Assembly: GCA_963840545.1 (NCBI GenBank)
Contig: CAWIZE010000002.1
Span: 248,001 to 312,000 of the forward strand
Direction of reading: 5' to 3'
Length of the DNA: 64,000 nucleotides
DNA from: JAKAWQ01 sp963840545
GTDB taxonomy: Bacteria; Pseudomonadota; Alphaproteobacteria; Acetobacterales; Acetobacteraceae
Part shown: one piece after another, positions 44,328-53,792 of the stretch
How the letters are laid out: each line of letters begins with the position of its first letter
Position numbering within the stretch: the first letter of the stretch is position 1
Translations under genes and position numbers: made by a program
The notes under the pieces: generated by a model
The model's input: the letters and a program-made list of their open reading frames with translations, nothing else
Told to the model about the DNA's origin: nothing
The model's database searches: none

Positions 44328-44522
44328 CTAGCCTCTGGCGAGCAGGAGCAGGATCGCCAGGAGGAGCAGTGCGGTCCCTTGCAGCACCACGCGCCAGCGC
44401 ATCAGCCGGTTGGAGCGTCGCGGGTCGTGGTTCGGCTGGGCGAGGTTGATGACCCCGGCGAAGAGCACGCCGAGCGTGCCGAGCAGCGCCAGGCCGATCA
44501 GGATCAGCAGGACGATGTGCAT
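44328..44522 (-). CDS. Small twin-transmembrane protein (HIG1-like)
   Basis: A 64-residue protein with two membrane helices (residues 2-26 and 45-62) joined by NHDPRRSNRLMRWRVVLQG. The hydrophobic-RRSNRLMRWRVxLQG-hydrophobic layout is that of bacterial HIG1-domain/twin-TM proteins, some of which are linked to respiratory chain supercomplexes. It is divergent from the MscS gene. The 162 nt before it (44166-44327) hold nothing I can name. Confidence 0.75.
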   Translation of the reverse strand: MHIVLLILIGLALLGTLGVLFAGVINLAQPNHDPRRSNRLMRWRVVLQGTALLLLAILLLLARG

Positions 44523-44601
44523 CCGGCCAGTTTAATGCCGATTGTGCGGCGGTGGCGACGCCGACCTGAAAATCGGCCCAATTGCCGCCGCCCTATCGCC
44601 C

Positions 44602-47074
44602 ATGGTCCAAGCCTTGATGACCCGGATTTTTCTCCTCGCGCTGCTCTTCCTGGCCGCGGCGGCGCCGCAGCCTGTGATCCCGGCCCCGGGAAGCCCGCCG
44701 GCCGCGTTCACCCGCGAGCAGGCGGCGGCGGCGCTCTCGGTGCTCGAGAACCCGGGGACGCGGGACGCCCTGATCGCGGCGCTGCGGGCGCTGGCGGAAG
44801 GTGCCCCCGCCCAGGGCCCCGCCCCCGCCCAGGCCGCGACGGCCGGCGTCCCGGCCCCGGCGGGCGGGGAAGCGGCGAAGGCGAAGCCGGCGCAACCGGC
44901 GGCGGCCAAGCCGGCCGCTTCTTCCCCGGTGACGGCCGCGCTGCCGATTCCGCTCCAGCCGGACAGCCTCGGCGCGGAGGTGCTGGTCGGGCTCTCCCAC
45001 CGCCTCGCCGCGGCGAGCGAGGCGATCGCCGGCGCCGCGCGCACGATGATCTCGCTCCCGCTCCTCTCGATCTGGCTTTCGAGCGTCTGGCGGGACCGCT
45101 ACCTCCATCAGATGCTGCTCGCCGTGGCCTGGCGGCTCGTGGTGGTCGCGGCGGCGGGGCTGGCGGCGGAGCGGCTGGCGATCAGGGCGCTCGCCGGCCT
45201 CCGGGCGGGGCTCGAGCGGCTCGCCCGGCGGGCGGACGGCGAGGTGCCGGCGCCGGGGCCCCAAAAGGACGAGGCCGAGGCGGACGAGGCCGAGGCGAGG
45301 GGCGAGGCCGGCGAGACGGAGAAGCGCGAGACGGAGGCGAGAGAGGCCGGCCGCGGGCGGCGGGCGGCCCGGCAGCTGCGGCGTGCTGGCCTCGCCGGCC
45401 TCGCCTTCCTGCTCGATCTCGTGCCCCCGCTGGTCTTCGCCGGCGTCGGCTACGGGCTGCTCGGCGCCGGGCTCGGCGAGAGCGCGATCGCCAGGCTCGT
45501 GATCCTCGCCCTCGTCAACGCCTATGTGGCGATGCGCGTCCTGCTCGCCGTGGTGCGCCTGCTGATGGGCGCGGAGTGCGCGGCGCTCCGGCTGCTGCCG
45601 GTCGGCGAGCACGGGGCGCGCTACGCGATGCTGTGGGCGCGGCGGATCCTGGGCGTCAGCGTCTTCGGCTACAGCGCGGCCGAGGTCGCCCTGCTGTTCG
45701 GCCTCTACCCGAGCCTCCATCGCGCCTTCATCAAGCTCGTGGCGCTGGTGGTCCACCTCTTCCTGGTGGCGATCGTGCTGCAGCAGCGGCGCACCGTGCG
45801 GGGCTATCTGCGCGCCGCCCCGGACGCGCGCGGCCCGTTCGCCGCGCTGCGCAACATCCTGGCTTCCTACTGGCACTATCTCGCGATCTTCTACCTGGTG
45901 GCGCTCTGGGTGGTCTGGGCGATCGGCGTTCCGCACGGCTTCACCACCCTCATCCGCTTCTGCGCCGTCGCGGTGGTGGTGATCGTGGCGGCCTCGGCGG
46001 CGGACCATGCGCTCAAGCGCGCGATCGCGAGCCATATCCGCATCGGCGAGGACCTGGCGGAGCGTTTTCCGGGCCTCGAGCGCCGCGCCCGGGTACTATC
46101 TCCGGGCCTTGCGCAACCTCGCCTCGGGCGCGGTCGGCGCGCTCGCGATCCTGGTCCTGCTCGAGGTCTGGGGCATCGACGCCTTCGGCTGGTTCGCCTC
46201 CGGCCAGCTCGGCGGGCGCGTGCTCGGCGCGGTGGTGGTGATCGGCGTCACGCTCGCCGCCGCGCTGGCGGTGTGGGAGGCGGTCAACGGGGCGGTGGAA
46301 CGGCACCTCGCGCGGCTCGCGCGCGAGGGGCACGTGATGCGCGCGGCGCGCCTGCGCACGCTTCTGCCGATGATGCGGGCGACGCTCTTCGTCGTCACCG
46401 TCGTCATCGTCGGGCTGATGGCGCTCGGCGAGGTCGGGGTCAACATCGCCCCGCTGCTCGCCGGCGCCGGCATCGTCGGCATCGCGATCGGCTTCGGCTC
46501 GCAGAAGCTGGTGCAGGACATCATCACCGGCCTCTTCCTGCTGCTCGAGAACGCGATGCAGGTGGGCGACGTGGTCTCGCTCGGCGGGCTCTCCGGGGTG
46601 GTGGAGAATCTCTCGATCCGCACCATCCGGCTGCGCGACAAGGACGGCTCGATCCACATCGTCCCGTTCAGCGCCGTCACCAGCGTGACCAACATGACGC
46701 GCGACTTCAGCTACGCGGTGTTCAATGTCGGCATCGCCTACAAGGAGGATGTCGATCGCGTGATCGGGGTGCTGAAGGAGATCGCCGCCGGGATGCGCAA
46801 GGACCCGGAATGGGCGCCGATGATCCGCGACGAGCTCGAGGTCTGGGGGCTCGACCAGTTCGCCGCCTCCTCGGTGGTCGTCGTCTGCCGGCTGCGCACC
46901 GGCCCCGCGCAGCGCTGGGCGGTGATGCGGGAGTTCAACCGGCGGATGAAGATGCGCTTCGACGAGCTCGGAATCGAGATGCCTTTCCCGCACCAGAAGC
47001 TGGTTCTGGACCAGCCCGTCACGCTCTATCATGTGCCCCGGGGCGCGAACGCCCCGCCCGGAGCCCGGCTATGA
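44602..47074 (+). pseudogene. Large MscS-family mechanosensitive channel, interrupted by one frameshift at 46091-46093
   Basis: The first frame holds a signal peptide (MTRIFLLALLFLAAAA), a periplasmic Ala/Pro-rich region, a charged Glu/Arg stretch and several helices up to LAERFPGLERRAR. Skipping one G in the GGG at 46091-46093 continues with YYLRALRNLASG and more helices. Then come the MscS pore and cytosolic domain: AGAGIVGIAIGFGSQKLVQD, LENAMQVGDVV and RDFSYAVFNVGIAY. The joined protein is about 823 residues, like YbiO/MscK-type channels. A one-base error or a real mutation are both possible. ATG 44617 is an alternative start. Confidence 0.85.
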
Positions 47075-47802
47075 CCCGCACCGATCCGCTTGCCGACCTC
47101 TTCCACATCCTCGCCCGCGACGGTTTTGCCCATGTGCCCGGGCCGCGGATGCAGGCGCTTTTCGCGGGGGCCGGGGAACTCTCCGACTGGGCGGACTTCG
47201 CGGCGAGCTGGAACGATCTCGGGCTCGACGTCTACATGGCCGATGGCGGGCGCTACCGGCGCCGGCGCTTCGGCGTCTTCGCGGCCGCGGCGAGCGACGG
47301 CCCGATCCTGCGCGCGGCGCACCAGCCGCACTACCAGAGCCGCGACTACAACGCGCTGAACGGCGGGATCGCGCGCTGGTTCGCCCCGATCGCCGAGGCG
47401 GTGGGGGCGGGCCCGAGCATGCGGGCGATCCTTGCCACCACACGCTGCCTCTTCGATAAGCTCGCGCCCGGGCGCGCCTGGCATATCGAGGCGCACCAGT
47501 TCCGCATCGAGGCGCGCGCCGGCGAGGCGGGCCAGCCGACGCCCGAGGGGATGCACCGCGACGGCGTCGATTACGTCCTGGTGCTGCTGATCCGGCGCGA
47601 GAATGTGCGCAGCGGCGTCACTTCCATCCACGATCTCGCGGGCCGCACGCTCGGCAGCTTCACCCTCGCCGAGCCCTTCGCCGCGGCGCTGGTGGACGAC
47701 CACCGGGTGATGCACGGGGTGACGCCGGTCGAGCCCGAAGACCCCGCCCGCCCGGCCTTCCGCGACGTTCTCGTGGTGACCTTCCGCGCCGCCGGCGGGT
47801 AA
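47071..47802 (+). CDS. 2OG-Fe(II) dioxygenase family protein (amino-acid hydroxylase-like)
   Basis: A 243-residue soluble protein. MHRDGVDYVLVLLI gives the HxD iron motif (H-R-D) and DDHRVMHGVTPVE the distal His, followed by an Arg-bearing strand (RPAFRDVLVVTFR) for 2-oxoglutarate. PHYQSRDYNALNGGIARWF and WHIEAHQFRIEA match PF10014, which includes isoleucine and other free amino acid hydroxylases. Its ATG overlaps the channel stop (ATGA), so they may be co-translated. The substrate is unknown. Confidence 0.85.
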   Translation: MTRTDPLADLFHILARDGFAHVPGPRMQALFAGAGELSDWADFAASWNDLGLDVYMADGGRYRRRRFGVFAAAASDGPILRAAHQPHYQSRDYNALNGGIARWFAPIAEAVGAGPSMRAILATTRCLFDKLAPGRAWHIEAHQFRIEARAGEAGQPTPEGMHRDGVDYVLVLLIRRENVRSGVTSIHDLAGRTLGSFTLAEPFAAALVDDHRVMHGVTPVEPEDPARPAFRDVLVVTFRAAGG

Positions 47803-47834
47803 GGCCGGGGGAGGCTGTCCCCTGGCCTTGGCTG

Positions 47835-48857
47835 TCAGATCGTTCGCGTGACCTTGCTCAGGTGGGGTGGGGCGTCGGGGTTCATGCCGCGCGCTTCGGC
47901 CAGTGCCGCGGCGAACGGGTAGAAGGATTGCACGGCGGCGAGCGGGTCGAGGTCGGCATCGCCGGTCGTGGTCATGGTCAGGTCGCGCCCGGCGACCTCC
48001 TCGGGGGCCGCGAGCACCACGGTGGCGCCGCGATCGCGGAGCTCGGCGGCGAGGGTGGTGAGGCCGGGGAGGGCGGGGCCGCGCATCGCCAGCACGAGGA
48101 CTGTCTCGTCCGGCCCGATCAGCGCCATCGGGCCGTGGCGAAGCTCGGCGCCGCTGAACGCCTCGGCGTGCAGCCCGCAGGTCTCCTTGAGCTTGAGCGC
48201 CGCCTCGGCGGCGATGGCGAGCCCGAGGCCTCGGCCGACGATGATCGCGCGGGTGGCGGCGGCGAGCGGCGGGATCGCGGCGCTCCAGTCGGCCTGCGCG
48301 GCGCGGGCGAGGTGGGCGGGGAGCGATCGGAGGCCGGCGAGGAACGGGGCGTCGTCCTGCCAGGCCGCGACGAGCCGGGCGGCGGCGGCGAGGCTCGCGA
48401 TATAGCTTTTGGTGGCGGCGACGGCCCGTTCCGGCCCGGCATGCAGCGCGAAGCACCACTCCGCCTCGGCCGCGAGCGGCGAGGCGGTGTCGTTGACGAG
48501 TGCGGCGGTGATCGCCCCGGCGGCGCGGAGGGCGGCCAGGCCGGCGACGATGTCGGGGCTCTGGCCCGACTGGGAGAGGGCGACGGCGAGCAGGCCGCGG
48601 GCGCGAAGCGGGGCGTGGCGCAGCGTCACCAGCGAGGGGGAAAGCGAGGCGACCGGGCGGCCGAGCCGCGCGGTCAGCAGATAGGCGAGGTAGGAGGCGG
48701 CGTGGTCGGAGCTGCCGCGCGCGAGGGTGATCGCCGCCGGCGGATCGGCCGCGCGCAGCCGGGCGCCGAAGGCGGCCCAGGCGCCGGCGTCGGCGGCGAG
48801 GAAGCGCGCGAGCGCAGCGGGGGCGGCGAGCGCCTCGGCGAGCATCAGCGACGACAT
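47835..48857 (-). CDS. SIS-domain sugar-phosphate isomerase/deaminase (GlmS C-domain/AgaS type)
   Basis: A 340-residue protein with two SIS domains: ITLARGSSDHAASYLAYLL, ALSQSGQSPD (phosphate-binding Ser loop) and LKETCGLHAEAFSGAELRHGPM (the E-x-x-HGP hallmark). The glutaminase domain of GlmS is absent, so it would be a glucosamine-6-phosphate deaminase-like enzyme. The ATG at 48857 follows GAGAGGGGAAA. It is divergent from the sugar ABC transporter, with 134 nt between starts, suggesting amino-sugar use. Confidence 0.87.
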   Translation of the reverse strand: MSSLMLAEALAAPAALARFLAADAGAWAAFGARLRAADPPAAITLARGSSDHAASYLAYLLTARLGRPVASLSPSLVTLRHAPLRARGLLAVALSQSGQSPDIVAGLAALRAAGAITAALVNDTASPLAAEAEWCFALHAGPERAVAATKSYIASLAAAARLVAAWQDDAPFLAGLRSLPAHLARAAQADWSAAIPPLAAATRAIIVGRGLGLAIAAEAALKLKETCGLHAEAFSGAELRHGPMALIGPDETVLVLAMRGPALPGLTTLAAELRDRGATVVLAAPEEVAGRDLTMTTTGDADLDPLAAVQSFYPFAAALAEARGMNPDAPPHLSKVTRTI

Positions 48858-48991
48858 TCTTTCCCCTCTCCGGGCTCTGCAATCTCCGGGCGCCGAAACC
48901 TTGCAATCGAGCATAAGCTGGGCTCGACTGACTGGTGCAATCCCATGGGAAAAAATCCGGTGGGCAAACCAATCGCATGGAGGGGATCACG

Positions 48992-50251
48992 ATGAAACCA
49001 GGAGCTCCTGGATCCGCAAGGACCGGGCTGGGCCGCCGGCCGTTGATCGCCGCCGCCGGCTCCGCCCTGGTGCTGGCGCCGCTTGCCGCCCGCGCGGCGA
49101 CCAACGTGCACGTGACGGTCGCCGAATACAGCAACGCGACCGGCCCCTACTTCATGCAGATGGCGAAGGCATTCGAAGCCGCCAACCCAGGGATCACCAT
49201 CGCGATCGACGTGGTCAACTGGGACACGCTGCTGCAGACGCTGCAGACCGACATTTCCGGCGGCGTCACGCCCGATCTTTCCATCATCGGCACGCGCTGG
49301 CTGCTGACCTTCGTCAAGGACGGCGTCGCCGAGCCGCTCGACCATTTCATGACGCCTGCGTTCCGCGACCGCTTCATCGGCACCTTCCTCGACCCGGCCG
49401 AGATCGACGGCAAGGTGTACGGGCTGCCGATCGCCGCCTCGGCGCGGGCGATGTTCTACAACCAGGACATGCTGACGAAGGCCGGCTTCCCCGACGGGCC
49501 GAAGAGCTGGGACGACGTCGTTGCGGCAGCGCGAAAGATCAAGGCGGCGGGCGGCTACGGCTTCGGGCTGCAGGGCAAGGCGATCGAGACCGATGTCTAT
49601 TGGTACTACGCGCTCTGGAGCTATGGCGGCGAGCTGATCGACCAGGCGGGGAAGGCCGCCTTCGATTCGCCGGCCGGCATCAAGGCGCTGACGCTGTATC
49701 AGATGATGGTGCAGCAGGGGCTGACGCAGCCCGGCGTCACCGACGACACGCGCGAGGACGTGCAGAACCTCTTCAAGCAGGGGCGCGTCGGGATGATGAT
49801 CACGGCGCCCTTCCTGATCGGTCAGATCGCCGCGGAGGCACCGAAGCTGCAATACGGCATCTGCCCGGTGCCGCGCGGCACGACGTCGGCGACCTATGCG
49901 GTGACCGATTCGATCGTCATGTTCGGGAATTCGCAGGTCAAGGATGCCGCCTGGAAATTCCTCGATTTTCTCTTCACCAAGGACCCGCGCGTGCTGTTCA
50001 ACAAGAATGAGGGCTTCCTGCCGACCATCAAGGCCGTCGCCGCGGATCCCTATTTCGCCGACAATCCGCGCCTGCAGGTCTTCGTCAATCTGCTGCCGGA
50101 GGCGCGGTTCGCGCCGACGGTCCCGGGCTGGGAGGGAATGGCGCAGGCGGTCGTCGACGGGGTGCAGTCGGTCTATCTCGGCAAGGCCGAGCCGGCGGCG
50201 GCCCTCAAGCTCGCCTCCGTGCAGGCGGATCGCGCGCTGAGCGGCGGTTGA
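48992..50251 (+). CDS. Sugar ABC transporter periplasmic binding protein (family 1)
   Basis: A 419-residue secreted protein. The leader GRRPLIAAAGSALVLAPLAARA is followed by NVHVTVAEYSNATGPYFMQM, then DLSIIGTRWLLTFVKDGVAEP, KVYGLPIAASARAMFYNQDM and WKFLDFLFTKD, as in SBP_bac_1 (MalE/UgpB-like) proteins. The ATG at 48992 follows GGAGGGG. It heads an operon with two permeases. The neighbouring SIS enzyme suggests an amino-sugar or disaccharide ligand (inference). Confidence 0.9.
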   Translation: MKPGAPGSARTGLGRRPLIAAAGSALVLAPLAARAATNVHVTVAEYSNATGPYFMQMAKAFEAANPGITIAIDVVNWDTLLQTLQTDISGGVTPDLSIIGTRWLLTFVKDGVAEPLDHFMTPAFRDRFIGTFLDPAEIDGKVYGLPIAASARAMFYNQDMLTKAGFPDGPKSWDDVVAAARKIKAAGGYGFGLQGKAIETDVYWYYALWSYGGELIDQAGKAAFDSPAGIKALTLYQMMVQQGLTQPGVTDDTREDVQNLFKQGRVGMMITAPFLIGQIAAEAPKLQYGICPVPRGTTSATYAVTDSIVMFGNSQVKDAAWKFLDFLFTKDPRVLFNKNEGFLPTIKAVAADPYFADNPRLQVFVNLLPEARFAPTVPGWEGMAQAVVDGVQSVYLGKAEPAAALKLASVQADRALSGG

Positions 50252-51144
50252 GGGGGGCGAGCGCGGCCCGTGTCCGCGTGCCGCGCGGGGCGGTGCCGTG
50301 GCTTCTGATCGGGCCGAGCCTCGTGCTCTCGCTCGCCGTGATCGTCTATCCCTTCGTCGAGATCGTCAGCCTCTCGCTGCACGATGTCTCGCCCTTCGGC
50401 ATCGTGCGCGGCTTCGTCGGGCTGGCCAATTATGCCGGCGTGCTGGACGATCCGGTGTTCCGGGTCGCGGCGCTGCGCACGCTCGAATGGACCGTCGCGG
50501 TGGTGGGAGGAACCATCGGCATTGCGCTGCCGGTGGCGCTCGTGCTCGCGGAGGATTTCCACGGCCGCTTCATCGCCCGCACGCTCGTGCTCCTGCCCTG
50601 GTCGATCTCGCTCGCGATGGCGGCGATCGTCTGGCTGTGGGCGTTCAACGGCGATTACGGCATGGTGAACGCGGTGCTGCAGGAGGCGGGCCTGATCGCG
50701 CGGCCGGTGCAATGGATGGCGCGCGCCGCGACCGCCTTTCCGATCGAGATCGGGGTCGGCATCCTCGTCTCCATCCCGTTCTCGGTGACGATCCTGATCG
50801 GCGGGCTCGCCTCGATCCCGGGCGAGATCTACGAGGCGGCGCGGATCGATGGGGCGGGGCCGCTCGCGCAGTTCCGCTGGATGACGCTGCCGCTGCTCCG
50901 GCCGTTCGTCACCATCGCCGTCGTCCTCAACATGATCTACGTCTTCAACTCCTTCCCGATCATCTGGGTGATGACCGAGGGCGGGCCGGACAATTCCACG
51001 CACATCCTGGTCACTTATCTCTATGAGCTCGCCTTCCGCATCGGCCAGCCGGGGCTGGCGGCCGCGGTCTCGGTGGTGACGCTCGCGATCGTCTTCGCCA
51101 TCACGATGGTTTATCTCCGGCTCGCGGAGCACGAGGCGGCGTGA
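50248..51144 (+). CDS. Sugar ABC transporter permease (MalF/UgpA type)
   Basis: A 298-residue membrane protein with six helices. It has VPWLLIGPSLVLSLAVIVYP at the start and EIYEAARIDGAGPLAQFRWM, the EAA loop (EAAxIDGA), ahead of TLPLLRP. ITEGGP-like VMTEGGPDNST is another hallmark. A TTG start at 50248 overlaps the binding-protein stop. Confidence 0.9.
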   Translation: MRGASAARVRVPRGAVPWLLIGPSLVLSLAVIVYPFVEIVSLSLHDVSPFGIVRGFVGLANYAGVLDDPVFRVAALRTLEWTVAVVGGTIGIALPVALVLAEDFHGRFIARTLVLLPWSISLAMAAIVWLWAFNGDYGMVNAVLQEAGLIARPVQWMARAATAFPIEIGVGILVSIPFSVTILIGGLASIPGEIYEAARIDGAGPLAQFRWMTLPLLRPFVTIAVVLNMIYVFNSFPIIWVMTEGGPDNSTHILVTYLYELAFRIGQPGLAAAVSVVTLAIVFAITMVYLRLAEHEAA

Positions 51145-51989
51145 AGCACCGGTCGATCACGCGGAGCCTGCTCTGCTGGCTCGTGCTGGCCCCGCTGATC
51201 CTGATCGTGCTCTTCCCCTTCGCGGTGATGCTCTCGACCGCGCTCAAGCCGACCGCCGAGGTGCTGGAATATCCGCCGCGCTGGATTCCCCGCCATATCG
51301 CCTGGGGAAGCTTTGCGGCGATGTGGCGGCAGGCCGATTTCGGCACCGCCGTGCTCAACAGCCTGGCGATCAGCATCGGCGCCACGGCGCTGGCGCTCCT
51401 CGTTGCGGTCCCGGCGGCCTATGCGGTGGCCCGGCTCGCCTTCGCGGCGAAGGGCATCTATCGCCGCTTCCTGCTGGTGACGCAGATGCTCTCGCCGGTC
51501 CTGCTCGTGCTCGGGCTCTTCCGCATGGCGGCCGCGGTGCCGTTCGGCGACGGCACGCTGGTCAATACGCGAACCGTCGTCGTCATCATCTATGCCGCGT
51601 TCAACGTCGCCTTCGCCGTCTGGATGCTGTCGGCCTATTTCGCGGCGATCCCGCGCGATCTCGAGGAGGCGGCCTGGATCGACGGCTGCACCAAGCCGCG
51701 CGCGGTGCTCAGCATCTTCCTGCCGATGGCCGTGCCGGCGATCGCGGTGACGGCGATCGTGACGTTCGTCGCCGGATGGAACGAGTTCGTCGTCGCACTC
51801 ACCATGCTGCGCTCGCCGGACAAGCAGACGGTCACGCTCTCCGTGGTGAACCTCGTCGCCGGGCGCTATTCGGTGGAGTGGAACCAGGTGATGGCGGCGA
51901 CGCTGCTGGCGACGGTGCCGGTCGCGGTGCTGTTCGCCTGGGCCCAGCGCTACCTCGTCCAGGGGCTCACGCTCGGGGCGGTGAAGTAG
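51141..51989 (+). CDS. Sugar ABC transporter permease (MalG/UgpE type)
   Basis: A 282-residue membrane protein: LFPFAVMLSTALKPTAEVLE, FGTAVLNSLAISIGATALAL, then DLEEAAWIDGCTKPRAVLSIF (EAA loop) and FVAGWNEFVVALT (the WNEF hallmark of this subfamily). Start GTG 51141 overlaps the previous stop. No ATPase gene follows; the next gene is an ion channel, so the ATPase must be encoded elsewhere. Confidence 0.9.
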   Translation: MKHRSITRSLLCWLVLAPLILIVLFPFAVMLSTALKPTAEVLEYPPRWIPRHIAWGSFAAMWRQADFGTAVLNSLAISIGATALALLVAVPAAYAVARLAFAAKGIYRRFLLVTQMLSPVLLVLGLFRMAAAVPFGDGTLVNTRTVVVIIYAAFNVAFAVWMLSAYFAAIPRDLEEAAWIDGCTKPRAVLSIFLPMAVPAIAVTAIVTFVAGWNEFVVALTMLRSPDKQTVTLSVVNLVAGRYSVEWNQVMAATLLATVPVAVLFAWAQRYLVQGLTLGAVK

Positions 51990-52005
51990 TATCCAGGCGG
52001 GCAGG

Positions 52006-53244
52006 ATGGCCACCCTGCCCGAAACAACCCCGGGAGGCCGGCGGCACCTCTACCGCCGCTGGTACCGCCGGTTGCGGATGGACCTCTGGTTCCCGCACGT
52101 TCCGCTGGCGCTTGCGGTCGGCGGGGCCGGCGCGCTCGCGCTGCTGCCGACGATCCGCGCCTACGCGGCCGAATATCTCCATCTCGACCTCGGCAAGCTC
52201 CTCGACGCGCTCCACCCGATCTCGGGCGAGATCCCGCGCCTGATCCTCGTCGGCGTGCCGGCAGCCCTGGTCGGCGTGCTCCAGGTGCTGGTGGCGCTCG
52301 GCCTGCTCGCCCGCTCGCGGGTCGCCTGGCTCTCGGCGCTCGGGCTGACGGTCGCCCAGCTCGTCCTCGCGGTGCATGGGGGCTCGGGCCGTCTGCTCAC
52401 CGGCCAGGCCGTCTATGTCGGCGTTCTGTTCGCGGCCCTCATCGCGGCCCGGCGCTGGTTCGACTGGTCCTCGCTCGCGGCGAACACGCTCTTCGCGCTC
52501 GCTTCGATCCTGGTGCTGACGATCTACGGCGTGCTCGGCGCCTTTGTGCTCGGCGCCGGGTTTTCGCCGCCGATCACCAACCTGCCGGGGGCATTCTATT
52601 TCACCATCGAGACCGTATCGACGGTGGGCTATGGCGACATCGTGCCGAACAGCAACGAGGCACGATTGTTCGTCGTCTCGCTGATCGTTTTCGGCCTCAC
52701 CGTATTCGCGACCGCGCTCACCACGGTGCTCGGGCCGGCCGTGCAGCGCCGGCTCGACCGCACGATGGGCCACCGGAGAAAAAAGATGGAGCGGGTCAAT
52801 CATTTCATCATCACCGGCAGCGGCGTGCTCGCCCACAACACGGCGCGCGAGCTCGCCCGGCGCGGCGCGCCGGTGCTGGTCGTCACAGGCGGCAACGACA
52901 CGAGCTTCGGCGACGCCGAGGTGATGGCGGGCGACCCGACGGAGCTCGAGACGCTGCGCATGGCGGGCGGCGAGCAGGCGCGCGCGATCCTCGCGCTTTC
53001 CGACGACAATTCGGAGAATGCATTCGTCATCCTCGCGGCGCACGAACTCGCATCGGACGCGAAAAAGGTCGCGGCGGTGAGCTCGCGAAAGAATATCGAG
53101 CGGGTCCGCCGCGTCCATCCGGACATGATCATGGCGGCGCCGGTCTTCGGCGGCGAGGTGCTGGCGATGGCGCTGACCGAGGAAAAGATCGACGGCGAGT
53201 GGCTGCTGAGCCGTGTCCTCGACGTGAAGCCCGCGGCGGGGTGA
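52006..53244 (+). CDS. Potassium channel protein with RCK domain (Kch-like)
   Basis: A 412-residue protein with several N-terminal helices, a pore segment with selectivity filter TVSTVGYGDIVPNS near residues 200-213, and a cytosolic RCK/TrkA-N domain from about 265 (FIITGSGVLAHNTARELARR). The RCK nucleotide motif is G-S-G-x-x-A. It forms a ligand-gated K+ channel in the inner membrane, as E. coli Kch. The ATG at 52006 lies 16 nt after the sugar permease. Confidence 0.92.
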   Translation: MATLPETTPGGRRHLYRRWYRRLRMDLWFPHVPLALAVGGAGALALLPTIRAYAAEYLHLDLGKLLDALHPISGEIPRLILVGVPAALVGVLQVLVALGLLARSRVAWLSALGLTVAQLVLAVHGGSGRLLTGQAVYVGVLFAALIAARRWFDWSSLAANTLFALASILVLTIYGVLGAFVLGAGFSPPITNLPGAFYFTIETVSTVGYGDIVPNSNEARLFVVSLIVFGLTVFATALTTVLGPAVQRRLDRTMGHRRKKMERVNHFIITGSGVLAHNTARELARRGAPVLVVTGGNDTSFGDAEVMAGDPTELETLRMAGGEQARAILALSDDNSENAFVILAAHELASDAKKVAAVSSRKNIERVRRVHPDMIMAAPVFGGEVLAMALTEEKIDGEWLLSRVLDVKPAAG

Positions 53245-53245
53245 C

Positions 53246-53317
53246 GCCGGCACCCAGGGGAGGGCTGCCGCCGGCACCGGGAGGGCTGCCGCCGGCGCCG
53301 GGGGGGCTGCCGCCGGA
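53246..53317. repeat. Tandem 21-24-bp GC-rich repeats just after the channel stop codon
   Basis: Three copies of GCCGGCACCGGGAGGGCTGCC-like units (53246-53269, 53270-53290, 53291-53311) and a partial fourth. The array begins two nt after the TGA of the channel gene and ends 35 nt before the lytic transglycosylase start. Confidence 0.9.
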
Positions 53318-53351
53318 TGGCGCAAGCCGCTACAGTGGGCGGCGGAAAAAA

Positions 53352-53765
53352 ATGACGCCGATCCCCTTCTTCCGCTGCATGATCGCGGTGGCGCACCTCT
53401 ATGCGCTGCCGCCGAGCGCGCTGCCGGCGATCCAGGCCGTGGAGGGGGGCGCGCCGGGCGTCGTCCATCACAACACCAACGGCACCGCCGATCTCGGCGT
53501 GATGCAGGTGAACACGTTCTGGGTGCTCCCGCTGGCCAAGGCGAGCGGCCTCAATCCGGTCGCGGTCTGGTCGCGGCTGATCGGCGATCCTTGCTTCAAC
53601 ATCACCGCCGCCGGCGCCATCCTCCGCGTCTATCTCAACGAAACGCACGATAACGTCATGCAGGCGATCGGCGACTACCACTCGCACACACCCATCCTCA
53701 ACCGGAGATACCAGTTCGAGGTCCTGGGCGCGGCGCGGCGATTGTTCGTCACGGCCAACCGCTGA
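53352..53765 (+). CDS. Small lytic transglycosylase-like protein (SLT/IagB type)
   Basis: A 137-residue protein with the SLT fold core: IQAVEGGAPGVVHHN (catalytic Glu), NGTADLGVMQVNTFWVLPLA (GxxQxN motif), and AAGAILRVYLNE with GDYHSHTP. A clear signal peptide is not seen, though CMIAVAHLYALP is mildly hydrophobic. It resembles VirB1/IagB peptidoglycan-cleaving enzymes of transport systems, yet no secretion genes are near. The ATG at 53352 is preceded by a run of A; an open frame continues upstream through the repeats. Confidence 0.8.
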   Translation: MTPIPFFRCMIAVAHLYALPPSALPAIQAVEGGAPGVVHHNTNGTADLGVMQVNTFWVLPLAKASGLNPVAVWSRLIGDPCFNITAAGAILRVYLNETHDNVMQAIGDYHSHTPILNRRYQFEVLGAARRLFVTANR

Positions 53766-53792
53766 AGGCCGGGGGCAAGGCGCCCCTGGTCG

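Noticed and set aside
44542..47802. One 1086-residue protein spanning channel and dioxygenase
   Set aside because: The frame passes through the frameshift and the middle part is out of frame with the conserved MscS domain; it joins two unrelated genes by accident.
53352..53765. Part of a type IV or III secretion locus
   Set aside because: The lytic transglycosylase resembles VirB1/IagB, but no other secretion gene is near; the neighbours are a K+ channel and an SDR.
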